A stretch of DNA of 64,000 nucleotides from Rhizophagus irregularis (lineage: Eukaryota; Glomeromycota; Glomeromycetes; Glomerales; Glomeraceae). Shown here piece by piece: positions 19,142 to 32,155 of the stretch. The stretch covers positions 4,712,001-4,776,000 of the forward strand of contig NC_089429.1 of NCBI RefSeq assembly GCF_026210795.1. The letters are read 5' to 3'. The position numbers were made by a program, and so were the translations under genes. Below the pieces are notes generated by a model, which was given only the letters and a program-made list of their open reading frames with translations, did no database searches and had not been told where the DNA came from. Position 1 is the stretch's first letter; every line of letters starts with the position of its first letter.

Positions 19142-19455
19142 TCAGAACGATGCATCGTGTCATCCTTGTGCAGGGGCCATGCTAATTTTTATTTTATTTT
19201 ATTTTATTTTATTTATTTTAAAAGAATGAGATTCGCACTGACTTTGTGTATAGTACAAACTAGAGGTATAAATACATAGTGAGAAAAACTAACTAAAAGA
19301 AAAAAAGCTATCATTAGAAAAACTACGTCGCTAAGATAACTCGCACATAAAGGGTTAAAAAAAACAAGGCGAAGAATAAAATAAAGAAGTAGGGGCCATG
19401 CCAATCTTCCCTGTGTCGTTCTTGATTCATGAAAATCACGGGTTTCGACTTTCAG
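19142..19455 (-). pseudogene. U6 snRNA relic split by an insertion
   Basis: Read on the minus strand, 19455-19391 gives GAACGACACAGGGAAGATTG then GCATGGCCCCT, and 19186-19142 gives TTAGCATGGCCCCTGCACAA then GGATGACACGATGC. Together these match the central and 3' core of U6 spliceosomal RNA. The catalytic ACAGAGA box reads ACAGGGA. The stretch AGGGGCCATGCTAAT is present on both sides (19172-19186 and 19391-19405, one mismatch), so it looks like a target-site duplication around a 204-bp insert (19187-19390). An intron is less likely. The relic is probably not functional. Confidence 0.75.
19187..19390 (-). mobile_element. Short retro-insertion with (AAAAT)n tail inside the U6 relic
   Basis: On the minus strand the insert ends in an AAAATAAATAAAATAAAATA repeat directly before the duplicated target, as expected for a LINE-mobilised (SINE-like or truncated LINE) copy. 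It is flanked by the ~15-bp duplication AGGGGCCATGCTAAT. No coding content. The family is not recognised. Confidence 0.55.
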
Positions 19456-19534
19456 ATGACATCATGATTACGTAAATATTTAATTTATATGTTTCCCTTA
19501 ACAGTTCTTAGCAGTAATAAAACTTCAACCGAGA

Positions 19535-20806
19535 ATGTCAGACGTTTTTTCCCTAGTTCCCAGCGAAATTGTAGTCAAGATCCTTAGTTTTCTACCTGCT
19601 AAAGATCTTTGTTCCGTTTCTTTGGTATATTAAGAAAACTACCACTAACATATGTTCCTACTATTGACAACTTATGCTCTGTTTCTTCTTTTTACTGATC
19701 ACAGGTTAACAAGAATCTTTGGTCGTTTATTCAAGATGATTACGTTTGGCATTCAATTTGTATTAATCAATTTCCTACAGATTACGTATCTGAAGAACTA
19801 AAGAAAATGATTGCAGAAGAAGATAACATTGAGGAACAGCATGTAAACGTTGTAAACAAAAAGCTTTATAAACGACTATGTAAAGTTTATTATATATATT
19901 TATATTTTTTTTTTTGCAATCCTAATTGATATTCGTACTGTACATAACAGCCAGGCATATTAGTTTTATGGCCAAAGAACGATGCATCACTTGGTTAGAC
20001 ATTCAACAGGGAGGTGGAAATAATCATCATTGGCGGACCCTCGAAGATTCACAGAGGTAGTAACTAGTGAGCCTTCATTTATCGAACATCTTTAAATATT
20101 TTCATTTTATTTACTTACGTTTATATTTGCAAACAGTGAATTTGGAAAAATTGTGTTTCTGGATCATGTTTGGTGGTTTGATGTATGCGCGAATTCTATC
20201 ATAACTTGTCGTATTTTAGGGCAGTCGCCATTCTAAAAAATTTTTTATAGGTTATGTCAACTCTAAAAGCTGTTCTGCCTGGCATCTATGATATTGTATG
20301 GCGATTAAAAGTTAGATCTCGAAATAATATTCATGATCTAAACTTTTCCGCTACTGTCGTAGAAAAAGTATGTATTGTATGTCTTACACGTTGACATATC
20401 CATAATGTTCTAATTTACGACTCATATAATTGAATTATATTAATAGGTTGAGAATGGAGATGAAGAGACAATCATTCGTGAATACTATCATACTCCACAA
20501 GTCAAGATGTTCTCAAAAATTGCCAGCAAAAACGATTGGGTTGAATATCGTGTGCCTTATAAGTTATTCGTACCTGAGCGAGAAGTGATCGGTGGTAAAC
20601 TAATATATCATGACGTTCGTCTTAAAATTTTTAACTACGAAGGTTTTTTAAAAACTGGATTGGTAAGTTTATTATTAAATTGGTTGAAATGGTTAGATAT
20701 TTTTAATAATAATTTTTTTTCTTATTTGCGTTCTCTTTGAAAGTGGATCGACTTTGTTAGATTAAGAGAACATGATGCGAGCAGAGTTTATGACGAGTTC
20801 GAATAG
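19535..20806 (+). CDS. F-box protein with PP2-like C-terminal domain, 7 exons (270 aa)
   Basis: Exons assembled from GT..AG sites with matching phases: 19535-19624, 19705-19879, 19951-20056, 20137-20182, 20251-20367, 20447-20662, 20744-20806. The sum is 813 nt including the TAG at 20804-20806. Introns are 68-81 bp. The N-terminus is an F-box (SLVPSEIVVKILSFLPAKDL, then CSVSLVNKNLWSFIQDDYVW), which binds Skp1 in SCF ubiquitin ligases. The rest (ITWLDIQQGGGNNHHW, IVFLDHVWWFDVMSTL, LPGIYDIVWRLKVR, and a final LKIFNYEGFLKTG) resembles the PP2-like fold found in plant and glomeromycete F-box proteins; that part is a looser call. All seven exons stay open only in the spliced frame, which is strong support. 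The U6 relic lies ~80 bp upstream on the opposite strand. Confidence 0.85.
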
Positions 20807-23760
20807 ATTGTCTGAATATAGTGCACGTGTGATCTTTCCTACATCTTCGAGATTTCGGACTATTTAAAAGTATTATTCCTTTTTAGCATTCGTTAGTGAT
20901 TTTATTTATTATTTCATCTGTTTTATCATATATATAAAATAAAAATTTCTTATGCTTAATCCATGAAATATTCTGGTGTTCCATCAACTAAGTAAATCAA
21001 AATTATGTACGATATCATATAAAAATTTACCTACTATTAGAGATTTTTCTATAATAAACTATAGTTTAAATTCACTTTTCCTATTAAAAAAACGATTTAT
21101 TCTCAAACTTTTATAACTCTAGATTCTTCTTAACAATTTTGTTTCAAATTTTTGCGAAAGTACTCTAAATATTTGTCTCTTTTCATAAAATAGATACTTT
21201 TTTTGAAAAAAAAAAGTCATTAACATTTCGAAAACAACAAATTAAACCTTCTAAACAAAGAAAAAAAAAAAATTTCACGCAAAAATCGCTCATTTCATTT
21301 TCTAAAGGTTATAATTTATTTATTTAAAATCATTTGTATTGCTCAAATGTCAATATAACATGAGTTATTTAATTTTAAAAGTTTTCGAATAATTTGATGT
21401 GAAGAAGAATCAACCGAGAGTTATGGAAGTGGATCATGCTATAAAAGCCTATTCGCGTAGTGCTATGCAGATGCTAGGACCAGATTATACCAACTCATCG
21501 ATATATAATTATACATGATTTCGGTGCAAATTTATATCGATCGCTATTAAATAATGCTCTTTATGTGAACCCATTCAAGACTTAACATATTTTAATATAT
21601 AATATTTATCCCAAAGTTTCAAATATTCTATTTTTAAACAATTTTATACTTTTATTGACGCCATGCCAAATCCCATTTTCTGACGCACTTTCAACTATTT
21701 TAGTTTAATTTATATATTAAAATTTGTTTAATAAATTGGAGTTTTATAGAAAACCAGAGACAATTATTGATGTTTAAAACGTATACTTGTATTAATGTAT
21801 GATAAGATATGAAATGGAAATCACTGTAAGTACAAGTAATGTGTGATAGTTAATATGGCACAAAAACAGTATATTGAATCAAATAGAATGAGGACTTGAG
21901 AATGCAAAAATATAACAAATATTACAAATATTAGATAAATTTATTAAATATCAGATATATTTATTTGTAACCATAAAATTAATAATTACAATAATAAAAT
22001 AATGCAATTAATACATTAATTAAAACTTATCTATCTAGTAAATATATATATTAAAATGCTTTTAATAAAATAATTGTATATAATCAACAGCTATTTTATT
22101 AATGAAATGTGCACCTGATTCGGAAACTTGCAGTGAACGTGCCCTCTTAATCGGGACGTACTCAATCAGAGTTGCAAGTAACCTGGCAAAAAGCCCCATC
22201 ATCATTACTTTAAATTTCAATCTCTTACTATTTAAACGAAATCAATCAGAATATAATTGGATCTCCCGAATAGAATCACGTGATAAAATGTCAAGATCAG
22301 TTGTTTCACGTGCTGATTCGTGATATGTACTTTAGATCGCGGCAACATTATTCCATTAGATAAGGTAATATGCATAAGGATTCCGTCTGGAATTTAAAAA
22401 TTTGCTTCAGTAATCACGTATTTATTTCATAATTGACCTATAAACTGAAGAAGATAAATTTGTTAACATATGTACACTCGGTTAAGCAAGTATCAAGCAT
22501 TATTATATAACGACCAGAAGCCAATAATTATTAGGATTAAAGCACGTAGTGATAATACCCTCAGCATAGGGGTGTTTGGCGAAATTAATGGTAAAAGGCG
22601 TTCGAAAATAATGGTAAACCCTATTTCTCCTCACTAAACGCCGTAGGCCTCATCGAATATTATCATGTTTGCGTATTAACCTCAAAGGTGTTACCCGTGT
22701 ATCCTATAATTGAAGACAACCAGGTATGAACAGATAAAATAATAGACACTCACACTATTTAAGAGTAGACCAGAAATTACGAGATAGTACTCAAATAGTA
22801 TTCTTACGGAGAACCAAATTGTTGAAATCCAAAACTTTTGAGGTGCAGCAACATTGATCAGGACCTCGAAATAGAAAGGGGAGCCTAATACCAGTTTAAA
22901 AAAGAACATTTTTCAAAAAATGATTTGTTGTCTCGTGACTTTTAATACACTGTATATCGCATCGCTATGTAATTGTTAATTACCTATATTAGTTTAATCG
23001 TGGATAACTAAAGATAATAAGGTACTGCAACCGGCCACGATGATCAAACAGGTCATAAACATTACATCAAACATAATTACTGCATAGTCGTAGAAAACCA
23101 CTAACTAATAGTTGATGTGGCCACGGCCTAAGAGAACTTTTTTCCAGTTCTGTACAAGGAAAATCTACGCTTAACGCCTTTCTTACCGTAACAGCATCGG
23201 TCACGCATAGCATCATGCTGCTCCAGCAAAAATACCTAAAAAATAAGAGATGAAAGTGGGAAAAAAAGAAATGAGGGAAGAAAATGATGAGGAAAAGAAA
23301 GAAAGCGAAGAGAATATGTGCGGAAAACAAAAGTATATATTTTCCATATAAAATAAGAAAACTTAAGAAATTTTAGAAAAGGGGAAGAGTAAAAAACTGG
23401 GAAGCTCTATTTTGTAGCTTCACTGGAAATAATAAGAGTGAGAGAGAAGGGAAGGAACGGAGGAAGAGAGGAAAGAACGAGAAAAAAAAGAAAGGAAGTG
23501 AAGGAGAGAAGAGTGAATAAATGAAAAAAAAAAATAAATAAAATTTTGGAGAAGCCTTTATGTAAATTTGGTTGCTCAATTCCATATCTGAGATTGAGAA
23601 ATGAGAACTAAACATGTGCAGCTGATCAATAAAAGAATAAGTCAGCTAGTCATCAACCGGTTAGTATCCAAAATAACAGTACTACTTCAATTTCTTGAAT
23701 GATAAAATATATTTTTAATATAAAACAAAATTTTAAACTATTTAATTAATTATATTTTAT
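20807..23760. other. Gene-poor AT-rich DNA
   Basis: No supported gene. One arm of an 85-bp inverted pair lies at 20961-21049. A short coding-looking stretch (VMEVDHAIKAYSRSAMQML) lies at about 21423-21480. A purine-rich tract lies at 23230-23540. The 22102-22323 frame has no recognisable features. Confidence 0.45.
20961..21049 (+). repeat. 85-bp inverted repeat, left copy
   Basis: Contains GTTCCATCAACTAAGTAAAT then CAAAATTATGTACGATATCA. It matches the reverse complement of 27986-28069. Confidence 0.75.
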
Positions 23761-23766
23761 TTATAG

Positions 23767-23907
23767 ATAGGTGATGCGCAATTTCTTGGTGATAGTGTAC
23801 TGTTTCTAATTAGTTACGGATTCCAGTTAATTAATAATAAAATTGTTGAACTTTTGGATGCAGTTAAAAAAGGGGTAAAACGTAATAAATACTGTGAAGG
23901 GTCCTAG
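23767..23907 (+). other. Possible orphan exon
   Basis: After a good acceptor (TTATTTATAG) comes a 46-codon open stretch that reads like protein (IGDAQFLGDSVLFLISYGFQ, LINNKIVELLDAVKKG), ending at TAG 23905-23907. No partner exon was found. It may be the end of a lost gene. Confidence 0.3.
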
Positions 23908-26900
23908 GAATGGAACTAAGACAAACTAGGGGCTAATTAGTTTCGTTATAAAGTCTACTCGTTATCACGAATTTTTGTATACAAATATAATTACATCACG
24001 CTGCGTGATAGACCCACGTGACCATCATTTCTCCTAGAAGTCCTACTAGGCTTCGCGGGCAAATAATACGATTTATGAATGATAAAATATGATTTGATTT
24101 GCTTTTTTTAAAATATATTTTTTTCTTTTAATCGAATTATAATCTTTGAATAATATTTTAATTTAAATTTTTATATAAATAAATTTTACTTTGCAACGAT
24201 TCGCACGATAATCTTATTGCGGTAGTGGATTTATCTATTTTACTCATCTCGAATGAATTTTTTTAATGGGTTTAATAATATATCAATATGTAGTATGTAC
24301 ATGTGTATCACAGTATATGTGATTAAAAGTTTTATTAGGAATAATTAGCCACAAAAGATCAGTAGAAATATTTTTTGTCTAAAAGCCTAAAGACGCGAAA
24401 ATTCAAATCATAATTTTTTTTTAAAATTATAATAAGACCAAAAAAAAAAATATTAATATTCCATAATTGTTAAAATTCAAATAAAAATTCACTTTGAAAA
24501 AGACAACTACTTTTACTCTTAAATAAAAAAGGGGCGTATCACTTTACTCATCTTGGTTCTCTTATCAATTCTCACTCTTATTACCATAACCGGATCGGTA
24601 ATTCCTTTCAACATTTCAATCCAAAGAATCTATTTAATACAAGTGCACAATGTTACTCAAGAATTCGGTGAAACTTCAACTCACTTATTTGAACCAATCT
24701 GTTTCTTACCTGAAGAAGTCGAAAAATCTTAATCTCGAATGGAAGTTCCCAAACACCATTTACATGTCGTTATCATCAAATATTTTAAATATGGCAAAAA
24801 TTGTGCTACAATTAAACCTTGTATTAAAAAATGTATTGCGGATTGTTCATGATTTATTCCTATGTATCACTTGCTCATGTACCGTACACACATATTTACA
24901 AGATTTTTTTATATACAAATATGTATATATTTCGTCGCGAATAAATATGTAATAATTTTAAAATTTATAAAATAGCACGTGAGACGTGAGTGACGTGTCA
25001 CTCAAAATTTTTAATAAATCATCAAATTTTCTTCTTAGCTGTTAACAAAAATTTATTATTCATAAATAATGAAACCTGTTTTAATAAAAGAAAAAACATT
25101 CTCATTTCGATATTTGTTATTACGGAATATAATAAATAAAATTCACCGGTTTCTTAAATAAATAAATAGATGATAGGATGATAGGATAATAGGATAATAA
25201 TCAATAAATTGTAAGAATCAAAAGTTCAGGGAGTTAGGATAGTCAGATATTTATTATGTGATATACAGTATATATATATATATATGCAAAATTTAACTTA
25301 TCGATTATTCAGCCAGAAACAAATATCAATAAAAAATTGATGGATTATTCAATAAACTGGCCGGGTATCTTGCGGATTGTCATTTGTTTTATATACAGCC
25401 AACTCTTTCTAATAACTAATTTAATATAACGAATCACATACGTCAAAATCCCACGATATTGAACCAACCAATTAAATTCTCGTTATAAAATTATAACGAA
25501 TTTGAAGCGCAGGACGGTTACTTCTTTTAAGAAGAGTTGACTGTAATTCGTTAATTATCCAAAATTCTATTCTTCTAATATTTTTTTTTTACTGATTTAC
25601 TATGTATGGGTTTGAAATTGATAAAATTTTCATATAATGTTTTATTATTTTCTTGATATTTTCTAGATATTTTCGGTGTATTTTCAATATATTTTACCTG
25701 AATATTGTCCCCCAAAAAATTGCTTTATGGTTTTTGTGTTTTGTATTTTAGTATTGTGTTTTGTGTATTTGTATTTTTCTTTTGTTCGGAAAATGTACAG
25801 GTAATATGTGAAAAATATACTGAAATGTCCAGATTTCACATGATGGTCAATATTAACTTCCCAAATGAAATTATGTAAAACCTTATTTAAATTAAACAAT
25901 TAGACAAAAGATTAGTTACATCTTAAAAGTGGTGAGGTTAGCTTGCAAAACTTGATGCATTTACGTTTAATTTCATAATATTTGATCAATACGGTAGTAT
26001 TTTTATTCTAATAATACATCCTCCTCATATTTTTGTGTTCTTCAAATTCTTTGTCAAGGCTTATTTTTTTAAACATCCGTTATATAATTAGGAAGTTTTT
26101 TTTTTTATTCTGATACAAAAATATTCAAGAGCGAAGCGTGTCATCATATCCGATAAGATTGATCAGAATAAGTCGTACAAGAATAATTTGAGCTTTTGTG
26201 TTTACTCCATTAAAACATGCAAAATCAGCTGGCCGCTATCATGATATTGAACTATTCAAGTTCTCTTTCGCAATGAGTTTGTTAGGATAAAGCATATTCA
26301 TGTTCCTTTGCCTTTATGAAAAATCCTTGAAGTAAAATTTACAAGTTTGTGATAAAATAATTTTTCTTAATATATAAAATTATGTACGTGAATATCCTAA
26401 TTTAAAGATTTTTTTCTTAAAAAAATAGGTAAAATAACCAGCTGTTTAACTATGGTTCTTCAATTTCATCTAAAGTAAAGATGCCGTAATCCAAAAAAAT
26501 TTTGGAGGAATAGTATTATGTAAGTTGATGCATTGTGATCACATATTCATCACAAGATTATGCAACGTAAGTTTCTGAACGTGATGATGATTACATCTTG
26601 TTTGATTTGTTTCATCAATAGTAACTTCATGTTCTTATGTTCATTACGTAATTCTAAATTAGTCCGGTAATAATTCTCCATTATAAAATATTTAGAAATT
26701 TAGAAATTTCGTACAGGCCATTGGCCAACGCGTTTTCTAGACCGTGTCCCAAATTTGGAAAGATTTTTATTTCTTAAAATGAAAAAATTTATGTTAGGAT
26801 TTGATTATTTTTTTTTTATGATGGTTACAATCTCATCTAGACATGTACAGTATTTATAATATTACCAGAGTATGTGGTGCGATGAAAATTTTCCAATAAT

Positions 26901-28368
26901 TGGAACTGAAGCTGCTGATACTTTAACTCGATCTTCACGCAATTGTGAGCACACTTGGACTTAGAGCAGGTTTATTTGTGATTTATAAGAGTAAATACGT
27001 TAAAAAGTATGAGGATAAGTCTATTAATTATCTAATTTAGAATTATTATTTTTTTTTTTTGAAAAGAGTCGCGAATTTGCATCAGGATCTGTTGCAGCTT
27101 TGACCATGTCTTTTTATAGCGATGTAAAATTCAATAGAGGCTTATAATCTTACATTTAATATATCTAACAGGGTATCTTGCGTCTGGTGCATCTGAGGTG
27201 AGGATATAAAGTAGATGGCATATTATTTGTATATGTTATTCTAACGCTATTAATCATCCATCCGCCCATCTGAAGAAAATTATTGAAAATTTCTCGAAAT
27301 AATTAAGTAATCATTTAAACATTTAGTTATTGATATGATTTTTTTCAAATTAAAATTCTCAAGTTCAATTATTTTAATTCTCATAATCATATTTAGGAAA
27401 ATCTAAATGGATTATTTACGTGATGGACATATCAACCCCTGAATTTCCTTTGATTTAATTATCAAGGGTTATTGTTGATCCTTTTATTTCTCAATAATTA
27501 GATATTAGACTTTTAGTATTAACTATTCAAATAGTTTCCCCCCATTTTACATTCTTATATTCTTTGTTATCCTATTTTATGATGATTTATTGAATTATAG
27601 GATTGTTATTATTAACATATTTTTATTTTATTTTATTTTATTTTTTATTTTATATTATATTACTCTTTTTTTTAGTTATTAGAAAATCTTTTATTTTTTT
27701 AAAATTATTAAAATTATTAATTTATTTTTAGTTTTAATTATTAAATATTTTTATATTTATAGAATTTTATCTTAATTTTGTGAAATGACTATAGATGTAT
27801 AGCTTGAAGAATTTACAAAAAAATTACTTTTTTTCAATACTGTATTAACTCAATCTTTGATTTACCTTTGATGTAACAATAGTTCAATTATTTGATAAAT
27901 TTTTTAATAACATTGTAATTATATTTATAAACTGCAATTTTTAAATATCCGGAAAAAATTCCAATTGATCCGTCCGGCATAAGTCAAAAAAATCTCTAAT
28001 ATTAAATTTTTATATGATATCGTACATAATTTTGATTTACTTAGTTAATGGAACACTCCAATGAAATATGGGCGATTTGTGAGTGGCGCAGAAATATTTA
28101 TTCAAACATGTGATACACACGTGCAGTTACAATTCTTGTACCCGTTATACGCTTTCCACGCTTTCCAGAACTCTAATACATTACAGTCTTCAATCGATAA
28201 AAATATTCTATTTTTGTAAGTACGAAAACGAAGATATAATCCCATTTAAAAATGAATCTAAAATTAACTGTGCCGAGACGTAAAAAAGAGCAGATGACCA
28301 AACCACTTGCAGAATCAACTTGCTGGTAGTTGAATTAGAGAGAAATTAGTTATTCCGTCTATAGTTGA
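23908..28368. other. Gene-poor AT-rich DNA
   Basis: No supported gene. A frame-broken stretch with VTQEFGETSTHLFEPICFLP at about 24651-24715 looks like protein but was not identified. TA and TTTTA microsatellites occur at about 25268 and 27615-27650. The right copy of the 85-bp inverted pair is at 27986-28069. Confidence 0.45.
27986..28069 (-). repeat. 85-bp inverted repeat, right copy
   Basis: Reverse complement of 20961-21049 (shared ATATGATATCGTACATAATT core). Confidence 0.75.
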
Positions 28369-28569
28369 GTTGAGTCCTCTCCATTTTATCTTATAGGTCT
28401 GTGGTCCCGTTACGTTACATTTCCATTGACTGATAGATACGGAAACCAAGTAATTAGTCTTTCTAATCTTGCTGGCAAGTTTTCGAATCCCTCCTCTTGG
28501 ATAACTTCCAATAATTTTTCGTATGAAACATCTGTTCTTAACTTTCCTTTTTTGAATAGAGTCTTATGA
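28369..28569 (+). other. Possible coding fragment
   Basis: A 66-codon stretch without ATG reads as ordinary protein (SRYVTFPLTDRYGNQVISLS, NLAGKFSNPSSWITSN) and ends at TGA 28567-28569. An AG acceptor lies inside it at about 28398. Not recognised; probably a gene relic. Confidence 0.3.
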
Positions 28570-29761
28570 TAATTTCGCATAAAATTTTGTAACAGTCAAA
28601 ATACAGCGAAAAAGTTCTGATAACAAAATCGAATTGATTTATCATTCCCATTTTAATAAAACCTATGTTTCTAGAGAACCTGATGCCCTTAAATTTTTTA
28701 TTCGCAGCTTATTGAACGTGATAAACCATGGAGACCTTCGGATTCACTACAAATCCAACACATTACTTAGAAGACAAATTCTAGGTCATATCAAAAACAT
28801 CAAATTCTTCTGGTGGTAAAGAAAAACCCGAGAGATTATAAAATTTCTCATCAAATTACATATTATTAATCAAGTTTTCATTTTGAAATATCAAAATTTT
28901 CATATTGTGATATTTTGTAATATAATTATTATTCGACCAACCATTTTTATTTCGTGTTAAGTTAAAAATATAATATATCTTATTGTTTTGCAACTCAACG
29001 AGGATAAAACATGAAAAATTAGCAAGAGAAAAAATGCTAGTGGCGTGACTCGTGAGTTTCAAGCGGGGCAAATAAGATTTATAACGTGAGTTAAGAACAT
29101 GAATGCATCTAGATTCACAGATTTCGTTAAGGACTGAAAGATATTTCTATCGTATTTTACTTTATTTCGTATATGGATAACAGAGTAGTAATGGATCGAT
29201 TCTTATCAATCATGCACACTAATATTCTGATCTTTTGAGAGCATGCGCATTAGCAATTTAGAGGTGAAATCTTAATCCATGATCGTTAAGTTGGATTGTC
29301 AATAAAGATCCTTGATTTTGCAATTATCATTGCGGTCCATTAGTGAATAAATAGATGCGTCAAAAATACGCAATAATTTCGGGACACTCGTTCCAATGAT
29401 TTATAAAATTTTGGGATATTATTTTTTTGCTTCATTTAGACCTGATCATCTTTTCTCATAATTATTCGAAAAAAGAAACATACTTACCCTGTTTACGAGA
29501 ATAGGACAGGAGGAGGTAAAACAAAAAAAATGTGAGATTTTATACCATTTTGCAAAGAGTAGGAGATCCAAAATTTATTTTTTATAAATAGGCTATAATG
29601 AAATATGCTAAGAATTAACTATTATCAAATAGAACAATGCAGAAAATATTAAATTTTTACATTATCTGCTTAATATAATCATTATAAACTTGAGCCAATA
29701 CGCTTTATAGCTCTTGCTTGTTCTTGGAAAATTAAACTTAATAAGATTGAGGAGCAAACGA

Positions 29762-30243
29762 TCAATCAAAAACACCTAACCGTTCAGAAACTTCGAATGT
29801 ATTGGCTCTGCGAAATTCAATAACAAAAACTCGTCCAACAGGAGCATCTTGTTTACCCGTCCTATAATTGCTAAAATTCAGAAATAATTGATGGATAGCA
29901 TCATCCATCGCTTGTAGTTGATTGAATGCGAAAACAGCATCTGATTGCGGTTGATGTGTGAGGTTTGGAAACGGAATGTTTGGATAACCAGCCGTCCCTC
30001 TGACCACTAAAAAAAAAATAAACTTAAAACTCTTGAAAGAGATAATATAATATTTATGATCATACCATTTCCAATATCTTGCTCTGTCATCTGACGATCC
30101 CTCAGACCCTGTTGGTTATATTCAATAACCAATAATGGATCAGAATAATCTTCATCGATACCTTGATGTCTTTTTTGAATGATGTCAGCCCATATATTAA
30201 GAACTCTTTTTGTTTCGTCGCTAAATTTATCTGGAAATTTCAT
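29762..30243 (-). CDS. Unidentified 2-exon protein (140 aa)
   Basis: Exon 1 is 30243-30066. Exon 2 is 30006-29762. They are joined across a 59-bp intron with GTATGA donor, T-rich tract and TAG acceptor (phase 1). The ATG at 30243 follows a purine-rich AAGAAAAGAGAAG leader. The protein is soluble-looking: FSDETKRVLNIWADIIQKRH, an acidic DEDYSDPLLVIEYNQQG, then VVRGTAGYPNIPFPNLTHQP, a helical FNQLQAMDDAIHQLFLNFSN, and a final VFVIEFRRANTFEVSERL. There is no signal peptide or membrane span. I do not recognise the family. The frame consistency across the intron and the non-repetitive composition support a real gene. An upstream exon cannot be excluded. Confidence 0.6.
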
Positions 30244-30652
30244 CTTCTCTTTTCTTTTTTGTAAGAGATTTTTTGTTTTGTGAGTATTAATTTTTTAAAG
30301 TATTGAATACAAAAAGAATACAATTTTACCTGATCCACTTGTATAATTAGTAACCTAAAGTGAATGTAATAATATGAAGAGCCCAAATTGAACTTGATAA
30401 GGTTCCAAAGAAGAAGTATGCAGTAAGAAACGTCAATAACAAAAAGAATATAATTGGTGAACAGCAGCAAAAAGTAAACAATATCCTATTTTTTTTAGTC
30501 ATTCTGGATATATTATTGAATAAAAAATTTTATTGTACAGTAAATCTGATCTGTTTTTTTGTAATATATACATAAGAATGAGCATTCTTACCCCTCCGTG
30601 GATGTCCAGTTTTATAAAAAAATATCGAGTGATGTGTTAAACTATAACGAAG

Positions 30653-30865
30653 ATAATTAATTTGATTAATGTAATGATTAATCGAATAATAATGGTGGCT
30701 TAGTAGCAAAGCCAATTTTATCTCAGGATCTGATTAGCCGATCATCTCGTGATTTTGATGAGTTGATAATTAATTTGATTAAAGTAATGATTAATTGAAT
30801 AATAATGGTGGCTTAGTTGCGATCAAGGGAGATGGAATCTGATTAGCCGTGATTTGAGGGATCTC
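30653..30865. repeat. Tandem duplication, ~113-bp period
   Basis: ATAATTAATTTGATTAATGT then AATGATTAATCGAATAATAA at 30653 is repeated at 30766. Both copies continue through AATGGTGGCTTAGT and ATCTGATTAGCCG with some divergence. Confidence 0.75.
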
Positions 30866-32010
30866 TGTGGTAGTGCCGTGTGATCATTAATTTCCCGTGA
30901 TACAAATTTTTTTGTGAATATATAATGATCTCGGAACTAATTTAACCAATTCATGATGTCAGGAAAATAAGTGTTGGGGAAATTTGAATCATGATATTCT
31001 CTTGTATAAGTTGATAAAGAATCGCTATAATTCGTTAAAAGCTTTATATATCGATAAATTCACTAAAAATCGCTTATTATTTACTAAAATGTCAGAGGTT
31101 ACTTCAAATAGCGTTATTAACATCAATATAATTATTCAATGGCGACTACCTAAGCCTATCAATAACCGCCCTTGGATATGATATGAATTATTATAGAGAA
31201 TATCTTGGAAATTACTCTATTATTAGTGATACTCTATGACAAACTATCAACAATGGGAAAGAGGAAGTCTCCAGTGCAATGGAGATTACGAGTTAAAACT
31301 ACTCTTCAATATTTATTATTATGAAAAGAATATAACATATACTATCGTTTCTGATTGTTTGCAGGATTTGGTGAAGGCAAGTTTAACGAATTATTTCATT
31401 CTTGTGACCGTAAATTCTGAGACCAGCGAAAAGTCATCCCGATTAATAAAAAATAAAAAACAGTGCGGACATGCTTTTTATCACCTGCCGATCATTTAGC
31501 GCTCAATAATTAACTTCAACTACTATAAAACTTGGCCATTAATTCTTGGATTTGGTTAAAAAAATTATATATAAAAGATTAAAATAAAATAAATTTATAA
31601 GTAAAATTTGAAGATACATTGATATCTGGAATTTTCGATTGGAGTAAAATTAATGGACATATGGATTATGTGGTAAAATCAAATAATCACACTAAAAAAA
31701 TTATGACAGTATATGAATATGCTTAGCAGAAGTTTAAAACTTTGTATAGATATTCTTTACATTTGTCGCTCATAATACAGGTTTTTTACTTGTAAAGAAT
31801 TCAACTAATTATAATATTTGCTTATTTAAAATTAAAAGGTAGTTACTTATGAAAGTTGGCCAATAATGATTTGATTTGTATAAAAATCTATTTATTTAAA
31901 ATTTGGTATAAAATAAATTTTTCAGTAATTTTCAGTAATATTTTGAAATATGAAATTTTTCAACGACGGATCATAGCAAATCACATGCTCAAAAATCACG
32001 TGCCGGGCTG
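30866..32010. other. No clear gene
   Basis: The frames at 30984-31181 and 31236-31499 show no motif and no splice partner. The rest is AT-rich upstream DNA of the next BTB gene. Confidence 0.4.
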
Positions 32011-32058
32011 AAGATGAAGGCGTTAGGCGTAACTAAAATTCATGTACAAGGTTTAGTG

Positions 32059-32085
32059 GTTTAGTACAACATAGTACAGAATATA
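32059..32085 (+). promoter_or_regulatory. BTB-family upstream box
   Basis: GTTTAGTACAACATAGTAC followed by AGAATATA, 71 bp before the ATG. An imperfect GAAGGCGTTAGGCG box lies at 32016. Confidence 0.7.
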
Positions 32086-32155
32086 GGTTCTTTTATAATC
32101 CAAAAATAGGATTGGGGTAATTTTTCAAAAAAAAAAAAAAATTTTTTTAAAAAAA

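Noticed and set aside
23067-23615. Minus-strand frames rich in Phe/Ser/Leu
   Set aside because: Another purine-rich tract; the frames are low-complexity.
26880-27210. Possible small membrane-protein relic (ASGSVAALTMSFYSD, GYLASGASE)
   Set aside because: Fragments are too short, similar-quality readings exist on the opposite strand, and no splice structure joins them.
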